Assembly (NCBI GenBank): GCA_025617745.1
Contig: CM046863.1
Span: 13,086,875-13,150,874 of the forward strand
Source of the DNA: Heliocidaris erythrogramma
Taxonomy: Eukaryota; Echinodermata; Echinoidea; Camarodonta; Echinometridae
Direction: 5' to 3'
DNA length: 64,000 nucleotides
This document shows, one piece after another, positions 22,625 through 33,265 of this stretch (positions are counted from its first letter, which is position 1; each line of letters starts with the position of its first letter). Below the pieces are notes generated by a model. That model made no database searches. It had not been told where the DNA came from and was given only the letters and a program-made list of their open reading frames with translations. A program made the position numbers and the translations under genes.

Positions 22625-24201
22625 ACTTGCAAATTTCGGAATCATTGACTTTTTCGAGATGTCGACAAAAATTGGTCAATAGGTATTTGACAGATTTGTG
22701 CAAGATTCAGATGAAGCCCTGGGATCGAACTGACTACGCTGAGTTTAGAGATATGCATACGACCGTCACCCTTGTAAAGAAGGATGAACACGGAAGAAAT
22801 ACTAGGAAGAAAGAAGAACTGAAGGGGTCTGTTGACGATATTTTAACAACGAAAGTAGATGGAAAACTACCGACCCGAATTCTAATCACAGCAGCAGCTG
22901 GGTGCGGCAAAACGACCGCTGTTGCTAAATTAGCCTACGACTGGTCGCAACGTGTTAAGGAATTCCCAGCGCATGATCATCTCCTTCTCTTCGTTCTGAA
23001 GTTCCGAAAAACACAAAAGCATACGTCTCTGGGGCAAGCAATTATCGAACAACTTTTGCCTGATGTGGATGATCTAAAACCAAGGGAGATAGAGCGATTC
23101 ATCAAGGAGCACCAGAGTATGTGTCAAATCGTATTCGACGGTCTAGACGAGTATGCTGGGATTGGTCTGCAATCGCACGAGCCAGAGAGCAACATCCTAA
23201 GAGTGATACGCTGGGATGAATTGCCAGAATGTCGAGTCCTCGTAACAACCCGCCCCCATCTTGAAGGATTTTTCGAAAGGGAAAGTCTCTCTAGAATCTA
23301 CACCAAGATGGAGATTAAAGGATTTTCCACAGAAAATTCAAGGTCCTACATAGATAAGTTCTTTAGATCTTGCGATTCCCAGAAGGCGCTTTCTCTAAAT
23401 ACCTACTTGGAAAGTCAACCATTACTCAAGGAACTTGTGACGACGCCCCTGTTTTGCCTCATGATTTGTCATTTGTGGGATGCTGACAATTTGAAGATGA
23501 ACATAGGAACTCAAACAGAACTTCTTGATAAAGTCAATTTGTTCTTATTACATCATGCCAATTCTCGTTCAGATTCGGAAGTTCGTATTACCAATATAAA
23601 TCTGCAGAACATAGTTGAAGCAATAGGTAGGGTTGCCCTCGATGGTCTACTTGATGACGCTAAGAAACTAATTTTTACACCCCAAGATTTCAAAAGTGCA
23701 CCTGCTATTCTCGATAGGGCATGTGAACTTGGAATACTATCTAAGACTACCAACACGTTAAAGTGCCTTCCACAGTCTCACATGACAACGTACACTACGA
23801 TCGAGTTCTATCATAAGCTTGCACAAGAACATTCAGCTGGAAAATACATTGCTGCAAAAACAAACCAATTTTTGTTGTGGTGCAGAAAGTCAAAGCTAGA
23901 TGAAGTACTGCGAAAAATCAGGAGCAACATAGGTGACTATGAAAATCTTATCCGCTTCGCTGCTGGGACAGAAAACAAAATATGCATCAGGATTATGGAG
24001 GCGCTCCTTGCAAATCCATATTTGAAGGAAAGTGAGCGATATCGCATACTACTTGACTGCTCATCCGAGGCCAGGGGTACCAACAGAAGTGTGTCTTCCT
24101 TCCTTTGTAGATGGATAAATACAAACAGATTCGTCATAAAATCACCCACTGTTCACACAATAGCTGGAATGCAGAACCTTCCAGGACAGCTTAAGAAACA
24201 G
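22625..24201 (+). CDS. NLR exon 2: NACHT NTPase domain
   Basis: This exon encodes residues 99-624. It opens with CRQKLVNRYLTDLCK and WDRTDYAEFRDMHTTVTL, the linker typical of echinoderm NLRs. It then has Walker A AAAGCGKT (about residues 188-195, bases 22891-22914), Walker B VFDGLDE (about 268-274), and sensor I VLVTTRPH (about 303-310). The helical and winged-helix-like region follows, with PLFCLMICHLW and a region ending GQLKKQ. All ATP-binding residues expected of a NACHT module are present, so it should be an active NTPase-type oligomerisation domain. The acceptor TTATAG/ACTTGC restores codon 99 as GAC (Asp). The donor ACAG/GTTAATG at 24202 is weak; without splicing the frame stops at 24282 after a further 26 residues. 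The exon has no stops or frameshifts over 1.5 kb. Confidence 0.92.
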
Positions 24202-24384
24202 GTTAATGAATATATATATACCCATATATATCTACATGTTACATTAGCAGGGCATGCAACAATACGGCTTGCTCCGTCATAATAGAGCCCCCTACATTAG
24301 ATGGACATTTCGTACAATAAGTGGACATTTGAACACAGACATAAGACAAAACATGTCCTGCTAATGTACTGTGTAGATCTATAT

Positions 24385-24441
24385 ACATATATATATAGAG
24401 AGAGAGAGAGTTATATATATATATATATATTTATATATATC

Positions 24442-24513
<72 letters not shown>

Positions 24514-24570
24514 TGTGTGTGTGTACATATATCTTTATATATTTATATATATATATATATATATATGATT
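24385..24570. repeat. (AT)n/(GA)n/(GT)n compound microsatellite
   Basis: Long TATA runs with short GA and GTGTGT interruptions. The tyrosine/isoleucine-rich frames across it are artefacts. Confidence 0.85.
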
Positions 24571-24760
24571 GAGAGAAATGAAAATGAGAGAATAATTGTT
24601 GCGTAGCTTTTATATATACGTTCCCTAGTAAGAGCTGTCCTCCCTTTTTAAATTTGTGCAAAGGTTGAACAAATGTCTGCGTCGGGAATCGAACCCGGGT
24701 CGTTGGCTAAGAATGCTAATGCTTTAACCACTAGACCACGGATAAGGCTAGTGGTTTCGG
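24571..24760 (-). mobile_element. tRNA-derived SINE (minus strand)
   Basis: Read on minus, 24745-24677 has an A-box-like TGGTCTAGTGGTTAAAG and B box GGTTCGATTCC at tRNA spacing, but the two ends do not form an acceptor stem, so it is not a tRNA gene. The adjoining AAATGAAAA...GCGTAGCTT segment recurs at 24985-25190 and 25726-25880. Confidence 0.65.
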
Positions 24761-24984
24761 CGACGCCAGATTCAATGGACCGACAGATTGACATATCTTC
24801 AACCTCGTTAATTAATTTCTTTGTCGGGGGCAGGTGAGTTTCGAACAGGGACAAGCCGCATGCCTCAGCTGGATCCAAACGAATGCTTTGAGATATACGT
24901 ATACATTAAAATAATTATAAAGAATTGTAAGTAAATAATAGAATTTGAACAACAGCTTTGGCAAGTCTTGTGGCAATAAGTATA

Positions 24985-25190
24985 ATTGTGAGAAATGAAA
25001 ATAAGGGAATGATGGTAGCGTAGCTTAATATTAAAGTCCAAGTTCCTAAGAGATGCTCTCCCCTTTTATATATTTTCAAATGTTGGCCTTCGAAGCCAAG
25101 ACCCTGTTTCGATTCCAGCTGAAGACATTTTGTTAACTTTTGCAAACATTTCAAAAAAGGAAGGACAGCTCTGGAGATTTAAAGTTGAGG
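24985..25190. repeat. Second copy of the AAATGAAAAT...GCGTAGCTT repeat
   Basis: It shares GAGAAATGAAAATAAGGGAA, then GCGTAGCTT and a TCCTAAGAG...CTCTCC...CCTTTT stretch with the SINE at 24571-24760, but the tRNA-like head is degenerate. Confidence 0.5.
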
Positions 25191-25725
25191 AATGATAGCG
25201 TATACATTCAGATCGCCGAAAAAGTGATAGTGCGTCTCATCGCCTGAAACCAAAAGGTGATTTTGCTTTATAGTCTGCATCTGAAACATTTTAACTGGTA
25301 CGAGAGAGACAATTATTGTCTACTCTCGAAAAAGACGTTTAGGCCCAAATTCACAAAAGAAGTTTAAACCACCATTACATAAACCCCCTCCTGAGCGCGT
25401 GTTTTATTTCAGCGCGCGAATGGGCCATGGGCGCTTATTTAAGCATATTTAGTCCGCTTATGGTCATGCACTTTTCATTCTGGCTATTCGTAAAGGTCAC
25501 GCACTTTCATTTTGTGCGTACCCAAAATATTGATAACACATTGTGACTCTGTAATGGACTGAAGAGATCAGCGAAACACATAAGTACTATTCCGTCAAGG
25601 TCACGAACTTTTGTTCTCGTGTCGATTGATATGGGGAAAACTACGTTTTATCACTTGATTACCTTTTGACCAATCTAACAGCAAGATTCTTAGTATCTGG
25701 CATATACATGTATATAAATGTATAT
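25191..25725. other. Intronic spacer, nothing recognised
   Basis: No gene, hairpin or named repeat seen. Confidence 0.3.
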
Positions 25726-25880
25726 AACGGTGAGAAATAGAAAATAAGCGAAAATGGTTGCGTCCGGGGTTGCGTAGCTTAAATCAAAATTCCCCAAAGC
25801 TGTCCGCCCTCTTTGAAATTTTTGCAAAGGTTGAAAATCTGTCTCATTTTCATTTCTCATAATTACATTATTTCCACGAG
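25726..25880. repeat. Third copy of the AAATAGAAAAT...GCGTAGCTT repeat
   Basis: Same layout as the copies at 24571 and 24985, ending in a sequence near TGTCTCATTTTCATTTCTC. Confidence 0.5.
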
Positions 25881-25933
25881 AGTTGCCCAAGCTGTTGTTA
25901 TGTTATTTCCTTACAGCTGTTTATGTGTGTGTT

Positions 25934-25937
<4 letters not shown>

Positions 25938-25988
<51 letters not shown>

Positions 25989-26065
25989 TAAAAAATCAAA
26001 TAAATAAAAAAATAAAACAAATAAAAAAGTAAATAAATAAATAGAAAAAAAATCAAAAATAAATA
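25938..26065. repeat. (AT)n then AAATA-rich low complexity
   Basis: (AT)n at about 25938-25985 is followed by AAATAAATA-like sequence to about 26065. Confidence 0.8.
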
Positions 26066-26070
26066 GAAAA

Positions 26071-26502
26071 ATGATACACTTTTAAAATGACCCCGAATGT
26101 GTGTGTATATATGGATAGCTAAAAGTTTCTTCTATCATATGACACCAAAAAGTCCGAAATGTTTTATGCTTGAGTGAGCACTGCCCGCTTTTGTAGACAT
26201 GAAAATTAGCTATTGGCTATCCACTTTGGATGAAGTGAAAAGTTATCCAGTTTAGAAATTATTGATTGTCTGGTGAGTTTATGCATGATAAATCATAATG
26301 GAGATGGGTTTGTGCAGTGAATCACATGGCTTATGAATTCAAAGATTATGCATGATTGATCATTTGTATTGTCTTTTTAATCATAATTTGATTATGGAAG
26401 TTGTTTTGAGAGTACCGTAGTATCCTGTATTGATGTAAGTGTTAATTGTAGCGGTGTTCCTGGTAGTTCGTATGGGGGGGGGGGGGGGGTCGTGTGTGGG
26501 GT

Positions 26503-26535
<33 letters not shown>

Positions 26536-27236
26536 TATTTTTCATTGTCATAGGTCCATCCGTAGGCATTTTGCTCCATTCCAAACCATTCATCCCATCT
26601 TAATTGATTGATTGATTGACTGGTTTGTTAGTTGATTGATAGATTTGATGTTTGATTTTTGTTGTTGTTGTTGATTGATTCATGACTGATTGATTGATCG
26701 ATTGATTAAATCACTCTTTGATTGATTGATTGATTGAATCGGTGTTTGATTGATTGACTGAATCAGTGTTTTATTGATTGATTGATTGATCAAATTTTTT
26801 TTCCTGAATAATGGTGACATAAATCATAAAACATAAAAGAATCCCAACCCTAATAATTTATTATCAATTACCACAGATCAAAATGCTTTTAAAACTTCCA
26901 GTCAAATCATGGTCGCTGATGCATAAACTTTTGATTACATAACACCATGTCCTGCACGACACAAACCCATATCCATCATAATCTATCATAATTATACTCA
27001 TATAAGCAATTTCTAAGCTGGAGAACTTCTCATCTCGGCCAAAATGGATAGTGAATTCCGGCGCAAAGTAATTTTTCACGTCCTTTACACAAGTGGGCAG
27101 TGCTCACACAAGCATGAAATATTTTTGGAATGTTAGTGTCATATGATAGAAAGAGCTTCAGCTATCACTATATATGTACAATGTTCCCTAAAATTCACTA
27201 CAATGTTTTTATTTGGGGGTCGTTTTATAAATGCAT
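26071..27236. mobile_element. Foldback element with long imperfect inverted arms (~300 bp)
   Basis: The left arm (about 26071-26390) and right arm (about 26890-27236) are imperfect reverse complements. Matches include TTTTAAAATGACCCC with the complement of GGGGGTCGTTTTATAAA, CTATCATATGACAC on both sides, and GAGCACTGCCC with GGGCAGTGCTC. The centre is filled with G-run/GT/GA tracts (26466-26535) and a TGAT minisatellite. No transposase is seen. Confidence 0.6.
26594..26790 (+). repeat. (TTGA)n / TGAT minisatellite
   Basis: Repeated GATTGATTGATT words with interruptions inside the foldback core. Confidence 0.8.
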
Positions 27237-27335
27237 CTTTTTTTTTTGGGGGGGGGGGGGAGCACTCGGTATAGGGCCTATATAAATAAATAATTGTCTT
27301 GTGTCGGTTGATGAGAATTACACAAATGCCAATAA

Positions 27336-27898
27336 TAAATTAAACGACCGTAAGGGATGAATGAAATCGAATTGTCGCCCACAGGGCTTCTTCAGGAATG
27401 ATGACATTATCAAAAAATGCATCCAGCAGCAAGGCGCAATACGTTAAGGGATAATCGCAACAAAAGCGCGACAAAGCGAAATTGCAAGGGAGGGAGAAGA
27501 GGGAGAGAGAAAAGAAAACAGAGAGAAAGAGAGAGGGAGCTAGATCGCTAGAAGAGAGAGAGAGAGAGAGCTAGAGAGAATAGATAGAAAGAGAGAGATG
27601 AAAGATATACAGAGAAAGAGAGACAGAAATTGTGAATAAGAAACAGAAAATTAAAATAACAATACGAGCATAGTCAAAGAAAAAAGTGAAGAAAAAAAAA
27701 AACAGAAAAAAAAATTATAGGAAAAGAAAGAAATAATTACAAAGGAGAAAAGCACACGGTGATTTTCCCTTATCGCATTATTCCTTTTTTTTTTTGCATT
27801 TTGGATGCATTTTTTAATGAAGTCATCATTCCTGTTGAAGCCCTATGGGCGAAAATTCGATTTCATTCATCTCTTACGGTTGTTTCATTTATTATTGA
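27336..27898. mobile_element. Element with ~80-bp inverted terminal repeats, GA-rich core
   Basis: Ends 27336-27412 and 27815-27898 are reverse complements with few differences: ACCGTAAGGGATGAATGAAA pairs with TTTCATTCATCTCTTACGGT. Each end contains a CTGAAGA/CTGTTGA - AGCCC...GGGC - GACAATT/GAAAATT motif of the hammerhead-like type seen elsewhere. The core is purine-rich (GA)n low complexity. Inverted LTR-like ends with such a motif are reminiscent of Penelope-like element termini; no coding part remains. Confidence 0.5.
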
Positions 27899-28170
27899 CT
27901 ACCGATATGTTGGCTCAGTCAGTAGAGCGTCTGCCTGACAATCGGGAGGTCGTGGGTTCGAACCTCGGCCGCGTAATACCAAAAGACGTTTAAAGATGGG
28001 AGTTGCTGCTACCTTGTTTGGCGTTCAACAATTGAATGGATAGAGCAACGTCGATCTGGCGCGGCACAGTAGCTGCCGGGCCCACGATTAATTGGGCAAA
28101 AAGAATTTCCATTTCGGTTAATGAAATTTGGAGTGGACTTTAATCGGATCATTATTATTATTATTATTAT
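27899..28170 (+). mobile_element. tRNA-derived SINE with (ATT)n tail
   Basis: The tRNA-like head at about 27907-27970 has GGCTCAGTCAGTAGAGCG (A box region) and GGGTTCGAACCTCGG (B box). It is followed by a tRNA-unrelated body and an (ATT)n tail at about 28149-28170. Confidence 0.75.
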
Positions 28171-28824
28171 ATATATTTATATCCTACATCATAAAATTTT
28201 CATGCAAAGATTGGCCAGGAATGTCTCACGTGACACAAAATACTTTCACCATGAAGAAAAAATGGATATCGCGTGACGTCAGACCTCCGTATATTTTTCG
28301 ATATAAAAATATTATGACGTCACTTTTTTGTTTTTCTGGATATTTCGAAGCTATCGATATCGCGACAATATATCGCGATAATGTTTCTGAGTGAGCTCTG
28401 AGCTGAGAGATGGCTGAGAGAGCCGCTAGCTCATGTTCAATGTACGTATGTGTGTGTATGCGCGTAGTGAAGTGCAGATGACCCTACATGCACGTTGATC
28501 TCCGCTAGTCCAGCGCTAGCGTTGGATTAGTGCCATGTAAATCTACAGTACACCTTACGAGAAGGGGTCTATTAGCCTCTCTTGTGACTTGGGGGAAAAG
28601 TTCAGGTTTCAAGTTTACATTGTCTTAATGGTTTCATCGTTGGATTTGTGTCATGTAGATCTAGATCTACAGTAGACTATAGACAATACTTACAAGCAAT
28701 GGCCAGGCATCTTTTGTGACTTTGGGCAAACTTGGTGAGTTGTATACATTTCATATAGAGTCTAGGTCTAGGACTAGGTCTAGATTCTTCAGTTTTATTA
28801 TTGTTTATCTATCTAAGCTTACTC
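28171..28824. other. Intronic spacer, nothing recognised
   Basis: No gene is seen. It contains a CGATAT-rich patch (28265-28380) and repeated TAGATCTACAGTA-like words common in this genome. Confidence 0.3.
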
Positions 28825-29020
28825 TGGTAGGATATAAATCAATATACCATGCACGCTTTTCGAGGCACCAGTTGAATTATGGATTCTTCGGTGACTGGCA
28901 TAGTTACTATTTTCTTCGGGGCTGCGCCCCTCAGAAAATAGTGCTATACCAGTCACCTCAGAGAATCCATAATTTCAACTGGTACCTCTCAGTGCAAGGT
29001 ATATTTGATTAATATATAGA
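28825..29020. mobile_element. Palindromic MITE-like element, copy 2
   Basis: Same plan as 14461-14650. Outer AATCAATATACC / GGTATATTTGATT, then GGCACCAGTTGAA / TTCAACTGGTACC, TGACTGGCATAG / CTATACCAGTCA, and ACTATTTTCTT / AGAAAATAGT fold around GGGGCTGCGCCCC. Confidence 0.7.
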
Positions 29021-29605
29021 TAACACTTAACAAATTCATAGTAAGGAAGCTTTTCGACGTGCACTCATCGGGTCACAACGCAGGAATGAGAGAATGCAAG
29101 AAAATACAAAAGTCAAGGAAGGGTGTATATAGCGACCCGGGTATGATCCGGGGACGCTAAAATAATCGAAGCGCTTGTACAAACTCCTTTTGTCGGCACA
29201 ATAGCGGATCTCTCGACTGAATGAACAACGCTTCTAAGAAGCGAAGATGTTGAAAGCTGCGTGCTCGGGCAACAATAGTGAACTGAGCCGGGTTATACGC
29301 CTCTGAACAAGCCGGACTATTTAGCAAGTGCTGACCAATAGCAGAGTCGCTGTGACTGCGGCATTGAACATTAGCGACGCTAGCAGCGGTTTTGCAGTTA
29401 CGTTTCGGCTGTGCTCGACTACCAGCTGATATCTGTCGTACCACGGAGGGTACGTGCTGTTTAATGCGGTCCGCATTAAACAGGGTCGCTATACACACCC
29501 TTCCTTGACTTTTGTATTTTCTTGCATTCTCTCATTCTGCGTTGTGACCCGATGAGTGCAGGTCGAAAAGCTTCGTCACTATGAATTTGTTAAATGTTAT
29601 CTTTA
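29018..29605 (-). mobile_element. Penelope-like remnant with ~115-bp inverted terminal repeats
   Basis: Terminal repeats at 29022-29133 and 29488-29603 are near-perfect reverse complements (AACAAATTCATAGT, TCATCGGGTCACAACGCAG, AAGTCAAGGAAGGGTGTATA). Each holds a CCGATGA...GAAAAGCTTC motif. Between them lies a minus-strand frame with a GIY-YIG-type C-terminus. Penelope-like elements encode an RT plus GIY-YIG endonuclease and are often bounded by LTR-like repeats that may be inverted, which fits this layout. Confidence 0.6.
29157..29498 (-). pseudogene. GIY-YIG endonuclease C-terminal fragment (Penelope-like)
   Basis: The 113-codon frame ends SAIGQHLLNSPAC, then ARARSFQHLRFLEALFIQSR, then DPLLCRQKEFVQALRLF and a stop. 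The ARS..HLR.LEA..I..R.P.LCRQKEF..L.LF tail is the pattern I associate with the C-terminus of RT-linked GIY-YIG endonucleases in invertebrates. The catalytic GIY and YIG strands and all of the RT are missing. The N-terminal part has no recognisable match. A related tail occurs at 35861-36045. Confidence 0.55.
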
Positions 29606-29669
29606 AGTTTTGTAGTACCAATCGTCTGTTTTTATATATATATATATATATGGTCAAACATATTAGATC

Positions 29670-29790
29670 CATCTATAAGTTCCAACTCGCCTTAACGCAG
29701 GCTCCGACTCGCCTTAAAGTCGAATTTCTTTCGTGACAGAATAAACCACATTGTTACGATTCTCCATTTCGTAGAATATAAGGGTATATA
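29670..29790. repeat. TA-nested small repeat, copy 2
   Basis: It follows a (TA)n run (about 29632-29650) and contains TTCGTGACAGAATAAACCACATTG, similar to the complement of GCGGTTTATTCCGTCACAA at about 39594 and to 15641-15668. It belongs to the family seen at 15561-15696. Confidence 0.5.
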
Positions 29791-32343
29791 CATATGCCCA
29801 AACATATTAGAACACCATTTGCTATAAAATACCACATTTGATTTTAGATTTGTTTATCCATAATTTGTTTGGCATTTTCTGGTTGCTGAATTTTGTGATA
29901 ATTTATAGCCAAATCATATAAAAGTTCTTGGTCATTGCCAAATCTTTAGTGGAATTTCGGTACTTTTTTATACCCTTCTTGCTCACCTGGTCCCCAGGAT
30001 TAATCTTTTTGTCCTTTGTCAGTGTACTTTTTTTTTTACAATGGAGCTGTTCTAGCATTAATTTGGTGAAGTTCATTGTAATATCATTTGAAGCATATTT
30101 GCATCTTAAATAAGTTCTGTTATTCTCATAGTTGGTAGATCCGGTTCAAATCGTCCTATGGATGGCCACTTCATCACTTTAAAAACCATGGATAGAGTAT
30201 TGTTCCCAATACGCCTGTTCGTGTGAAAATATGAAGATATCTGACTGTTTTCAAAGAATGCCACAGAGTGCTGAAAACGGGAAGAAAAATCTGATCACCT
30301 AAACCCCTTCCCCCCCCCCCCCCGGAAATGAACTGTATGCAAACTATTCAGAACAGCTCATTGACTTAGATCACTGTGGCTCCATTGTCAGCCACAGCCC
30401 AACGTGGATGAGCTATGGTTGAGCTCTGGAGAGCTCTTTATATTCTTGGAATCGAAGAACGTAAGTTCAAAAGCAATCCACAAATGGTCGAGAAGTTGTA
30501 CCATATACATACTGTCAATGCATATAAATCGATTTAAACCTTTAAGGACCAGGATCAACTTAACGAGAACACAATCATTCAAAAGTCTCATCCAAGTGAT
30601 TGGGGAATAGCTTGGGGGAGGGGGGATGGCACACAAAGTCCCCCAAATGATGGGCACAGATCCACAGCTTCAACCTTATCAACAAAATCTGGGACGTATT
30701 GAATGAGCAAGTTAACTATCAAACTACCTGACTTTATGTTGAACTTTTTAAGCTTTGAAATAACAAAAATATGGGAACAAATTTAAAAAGTGCTAGATAA
30801 ATTACAAAGGTAGGGGTGACTGAAGGAACTAAAATCTTGCTTATACTGGACATCATGATAGTGAGAGCTTGCTTATCGCCCCCTCCTAATATTTCCGTAG
30901 TCAATCAGTTGCGTTGCGTTGTCACCTTACTCCTTGTCTTTGGTTATTGTCGGTGGTTGCTTTATTGGAAACGTGCTGAAAATCACCCGGATCGTATTAT
31001 GTGCAATTCATGTCCAGAAATGTTATGTACATCCCCCCCCCCCCCCACACACACACATACACCCGAATGCATAGGTAGATAATTCAAAATTGGTTAATGA
31101 TAACCTTTCAACGTGGTGTGGATGATGTTCCAAAAGAAACTGAACTTTGTAAGATATTCACACAACAATGGTTCAACGATGACTGACAGCGGACATATAA
31201 ATAAAATGTCATTGAAAAAGATCCGATGCATTATTTCAAACGATGTGGATCTTACAAACACATTATCTAGCATCTACTGATTATCTATACATTACTTATT
31301 TCAACGCGTTAAACAGTTTAAAAAAAAAAAAAATCTGCACCAGAGTTAATTATATAATATTGGCTGGCCTTGCAGGGGATACGACATATATTCTCCGAAC
31401 TTGATTCATATATTAGGCCACACATGATCGCCTAACAGCTGACATAATAACTGCTCTCGTATATTTTTAACATTTTGTGTAGTTCTATCAAGCAGTAATC
31501 TAATTTGTCAATGATTGCTGTCATGGGCGGAAATATGCAAGCAATTCTTTTTCATCGGGTGGGTTGTAAAAATAGCCCATACCCTCCTCCCCCCCCCCCC
31601 CCCCGATGAATAGAATGGCGTAAAACATTTCCGCCACTGATTGTTGTTACCAAAGTACAATGTTAATCACATGGATGCTGTAGGAAATATTTTACTGTTT
31701 ATTTATGCTACTGTGAAAGACAAACCGAGTTCAGTGTTGGTAACAAGGAAAGTTGCAAATCGTGTTTAATTGCAATACTATCAAAAGCAATCTTTGCGTG
31801 TATTTTTTTATCAGAAAAATAACTCACTATCCATATTTCCAAAATTTCACAGTAACAGTATACCCATTTTTCTCTGTATATTTGACAACCGGATATAACA
31901 GATTATAAACAGAATTCCCCAAATTGCTTGTTGTAATAACTGTAAAGAAGAGTAAACCTTATTATTTCTCTCATTATTTACCATGATGACAGGTTGCTTA
32001 CTTTTATCTTCTTCTTAGAAATTTTATTTCCCCTTTAATAACTTTATTTTGTGCTTCTTCAGTACTGCTCTTCGCTTATGTACTACAGATTTCACTCCTT
32101 TTACCTGTGGCCTTGCCTTTGTTATATTTCCAATCCATGGGACTTTACATTGATGAAATAGAATAGAATGGTGAGATACAACAATTAATGAATTACAGTT
32201 GTGATTAGAAGATTTAGAGAGGGTAATAGTTAATTGAAAGATAAAGTCCACCCCGATATCAAGTTGGCTTCAAAAGAAGCAGAAAAATAAACGAAAAAAG
32301 ACCAACAGAACCCGAGGAAAATCTGTCAAGAAACAAGAAAGCT
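29791..32343. other. Intronic spacer, no gene
   Basis: Open frames here are short and lack motifs. Poly(C) runs lie near 30309-30322, 31030-31045 and 31590-31604. Confidence 0.35.
31525..31641. mobile_element. hAT-like mini-MITE (tentative)
   Basis: Short inverted ends of the type CATGGGCGGAAAT and ATTTCCGCCACTG enclose about 115 bases with a poly(C) run. Ends of the CAG(T/G)GGCGG type are common in hAT MITEs. No clean 8-bp duplication was confirmed. Confidence 0.4.
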
Positions 32344-32525
32344 ATGAATTTCCGAAGCCACAACCATAGACAAATTATAGACGAAAGGGTAGAACGCGAG
32401 GATTTGCCTCATTTGCATACAGCGTCACCAGCGTATTTAGGCTCCGCCCCCGAGAGACATTTCATATCTCCCGAAGCCCCCATTAACATAAAAATCGATT
32501 TCACTTCGTGTATTATTTATTTTTG
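32344..32525. repeat. Dispersed repeat, inverted partner at 50419-50620
   Basis: Shared phrases (one copy complemented) include CATAGACAAATT, CCTCATTTGCATA, AGCGTCACCA and CCCGAAGCCCCC. The open frame 32344-32553 across it is not considered coding. Confidence 0.6.
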
Positions 32526-32599
32526 CTTTGCCTATCCCGACAATTGGACCTGATACCTCGCGAATATTACAATTATCCAAAAGAATTAATCGACAACAA

Positions 32600-33265
32600 A
32601 TATGTGACCCGACGCCTCAAAACTTACAATAAGTCGCCAAAATTATTTTATTTGTTTTTATACATTTTCTGAAAGTAGAGATTCTCAGCTTTTCAATGGT
32701 ATATCACTTGCCTAGTTTACTCAATGATAACACCTTTAAATATCACATTTAGGATCAGTATGTAATCAGCAATCAATAACTCCTATTCAAAGAAAATGGC
32801 CATTTAAGTTCGGAACAAAAGAGTGCTAAACCTTCACTCTCTGTGTGCGCTCAAGTAACACTGGGTATTCAAATGGCCATAGCACCAGTATGAAGGGATT
32901 ATTAGATTTGGCTGAAATTTTGGAACGCTGCTCCAGGAGGACCTATTCATTAGTCACTCCAAAAATCAATTTAATACCTTTGGAGGTAAAGTAGTAATTT
33001 GGCATTGAATGAAAGTATTACAAAAGCTCTCCAAACATTCATCAGCTCGACAGGTGAAAAAGGGAGTCATTTTAAAATGCCCCCAAAACATATTTCTAAG
33101 TCGAATTACGACTCACAAACTTGAGACATGATAGAATGATAATGAAATACCCATTTCTGTCAAAAACAGAAAATCGACTGATCCAAGCAAATTTACTTTT
33201 TTGGGCTCTTTGCTACGTTATGGTCCATGCGACTTATTGAGGGTTTTGAGGCGGGGGTCACATAT
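32600..33265. mobile_element. MITE-like element, ~36-bp inverted ends
   Basis: TATGTGACCCGACGCCTCAAAAC at 32601 is matched in reverse by GTTTTGAGGCGGGGGTCACATA ending at 33264, with AATAAGTCGC / GCGACTTATT inside. It is about 665 bp and non-coding. Confidence 0.65.

Noticed and set aside
22657..22659. Alternative acceptor for NACHT exon (TTTTCGAG/ATGTCG)
   Set aside because: It would put the exon out of phase with exon 1; TTATAG at 22624 has a better pyrimidine tract and the right phase.
24301..24661. Tyr/Ile-rich frames on both strands
   Set aside because: Translation of (AT)n microsatellite.
24677..24746. Possible tRNA gene on minus strand
   Set aside because: A and B boxes are present, but the ends do not pair into an acceptor stem and the body repeats nearby; a tRNA-derived SINE fits better.
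27907..27972. Possible tRNA gene on plus strand
   Set aside because: Followed by a SINE body and ATT tail; no proper acceptor stem.
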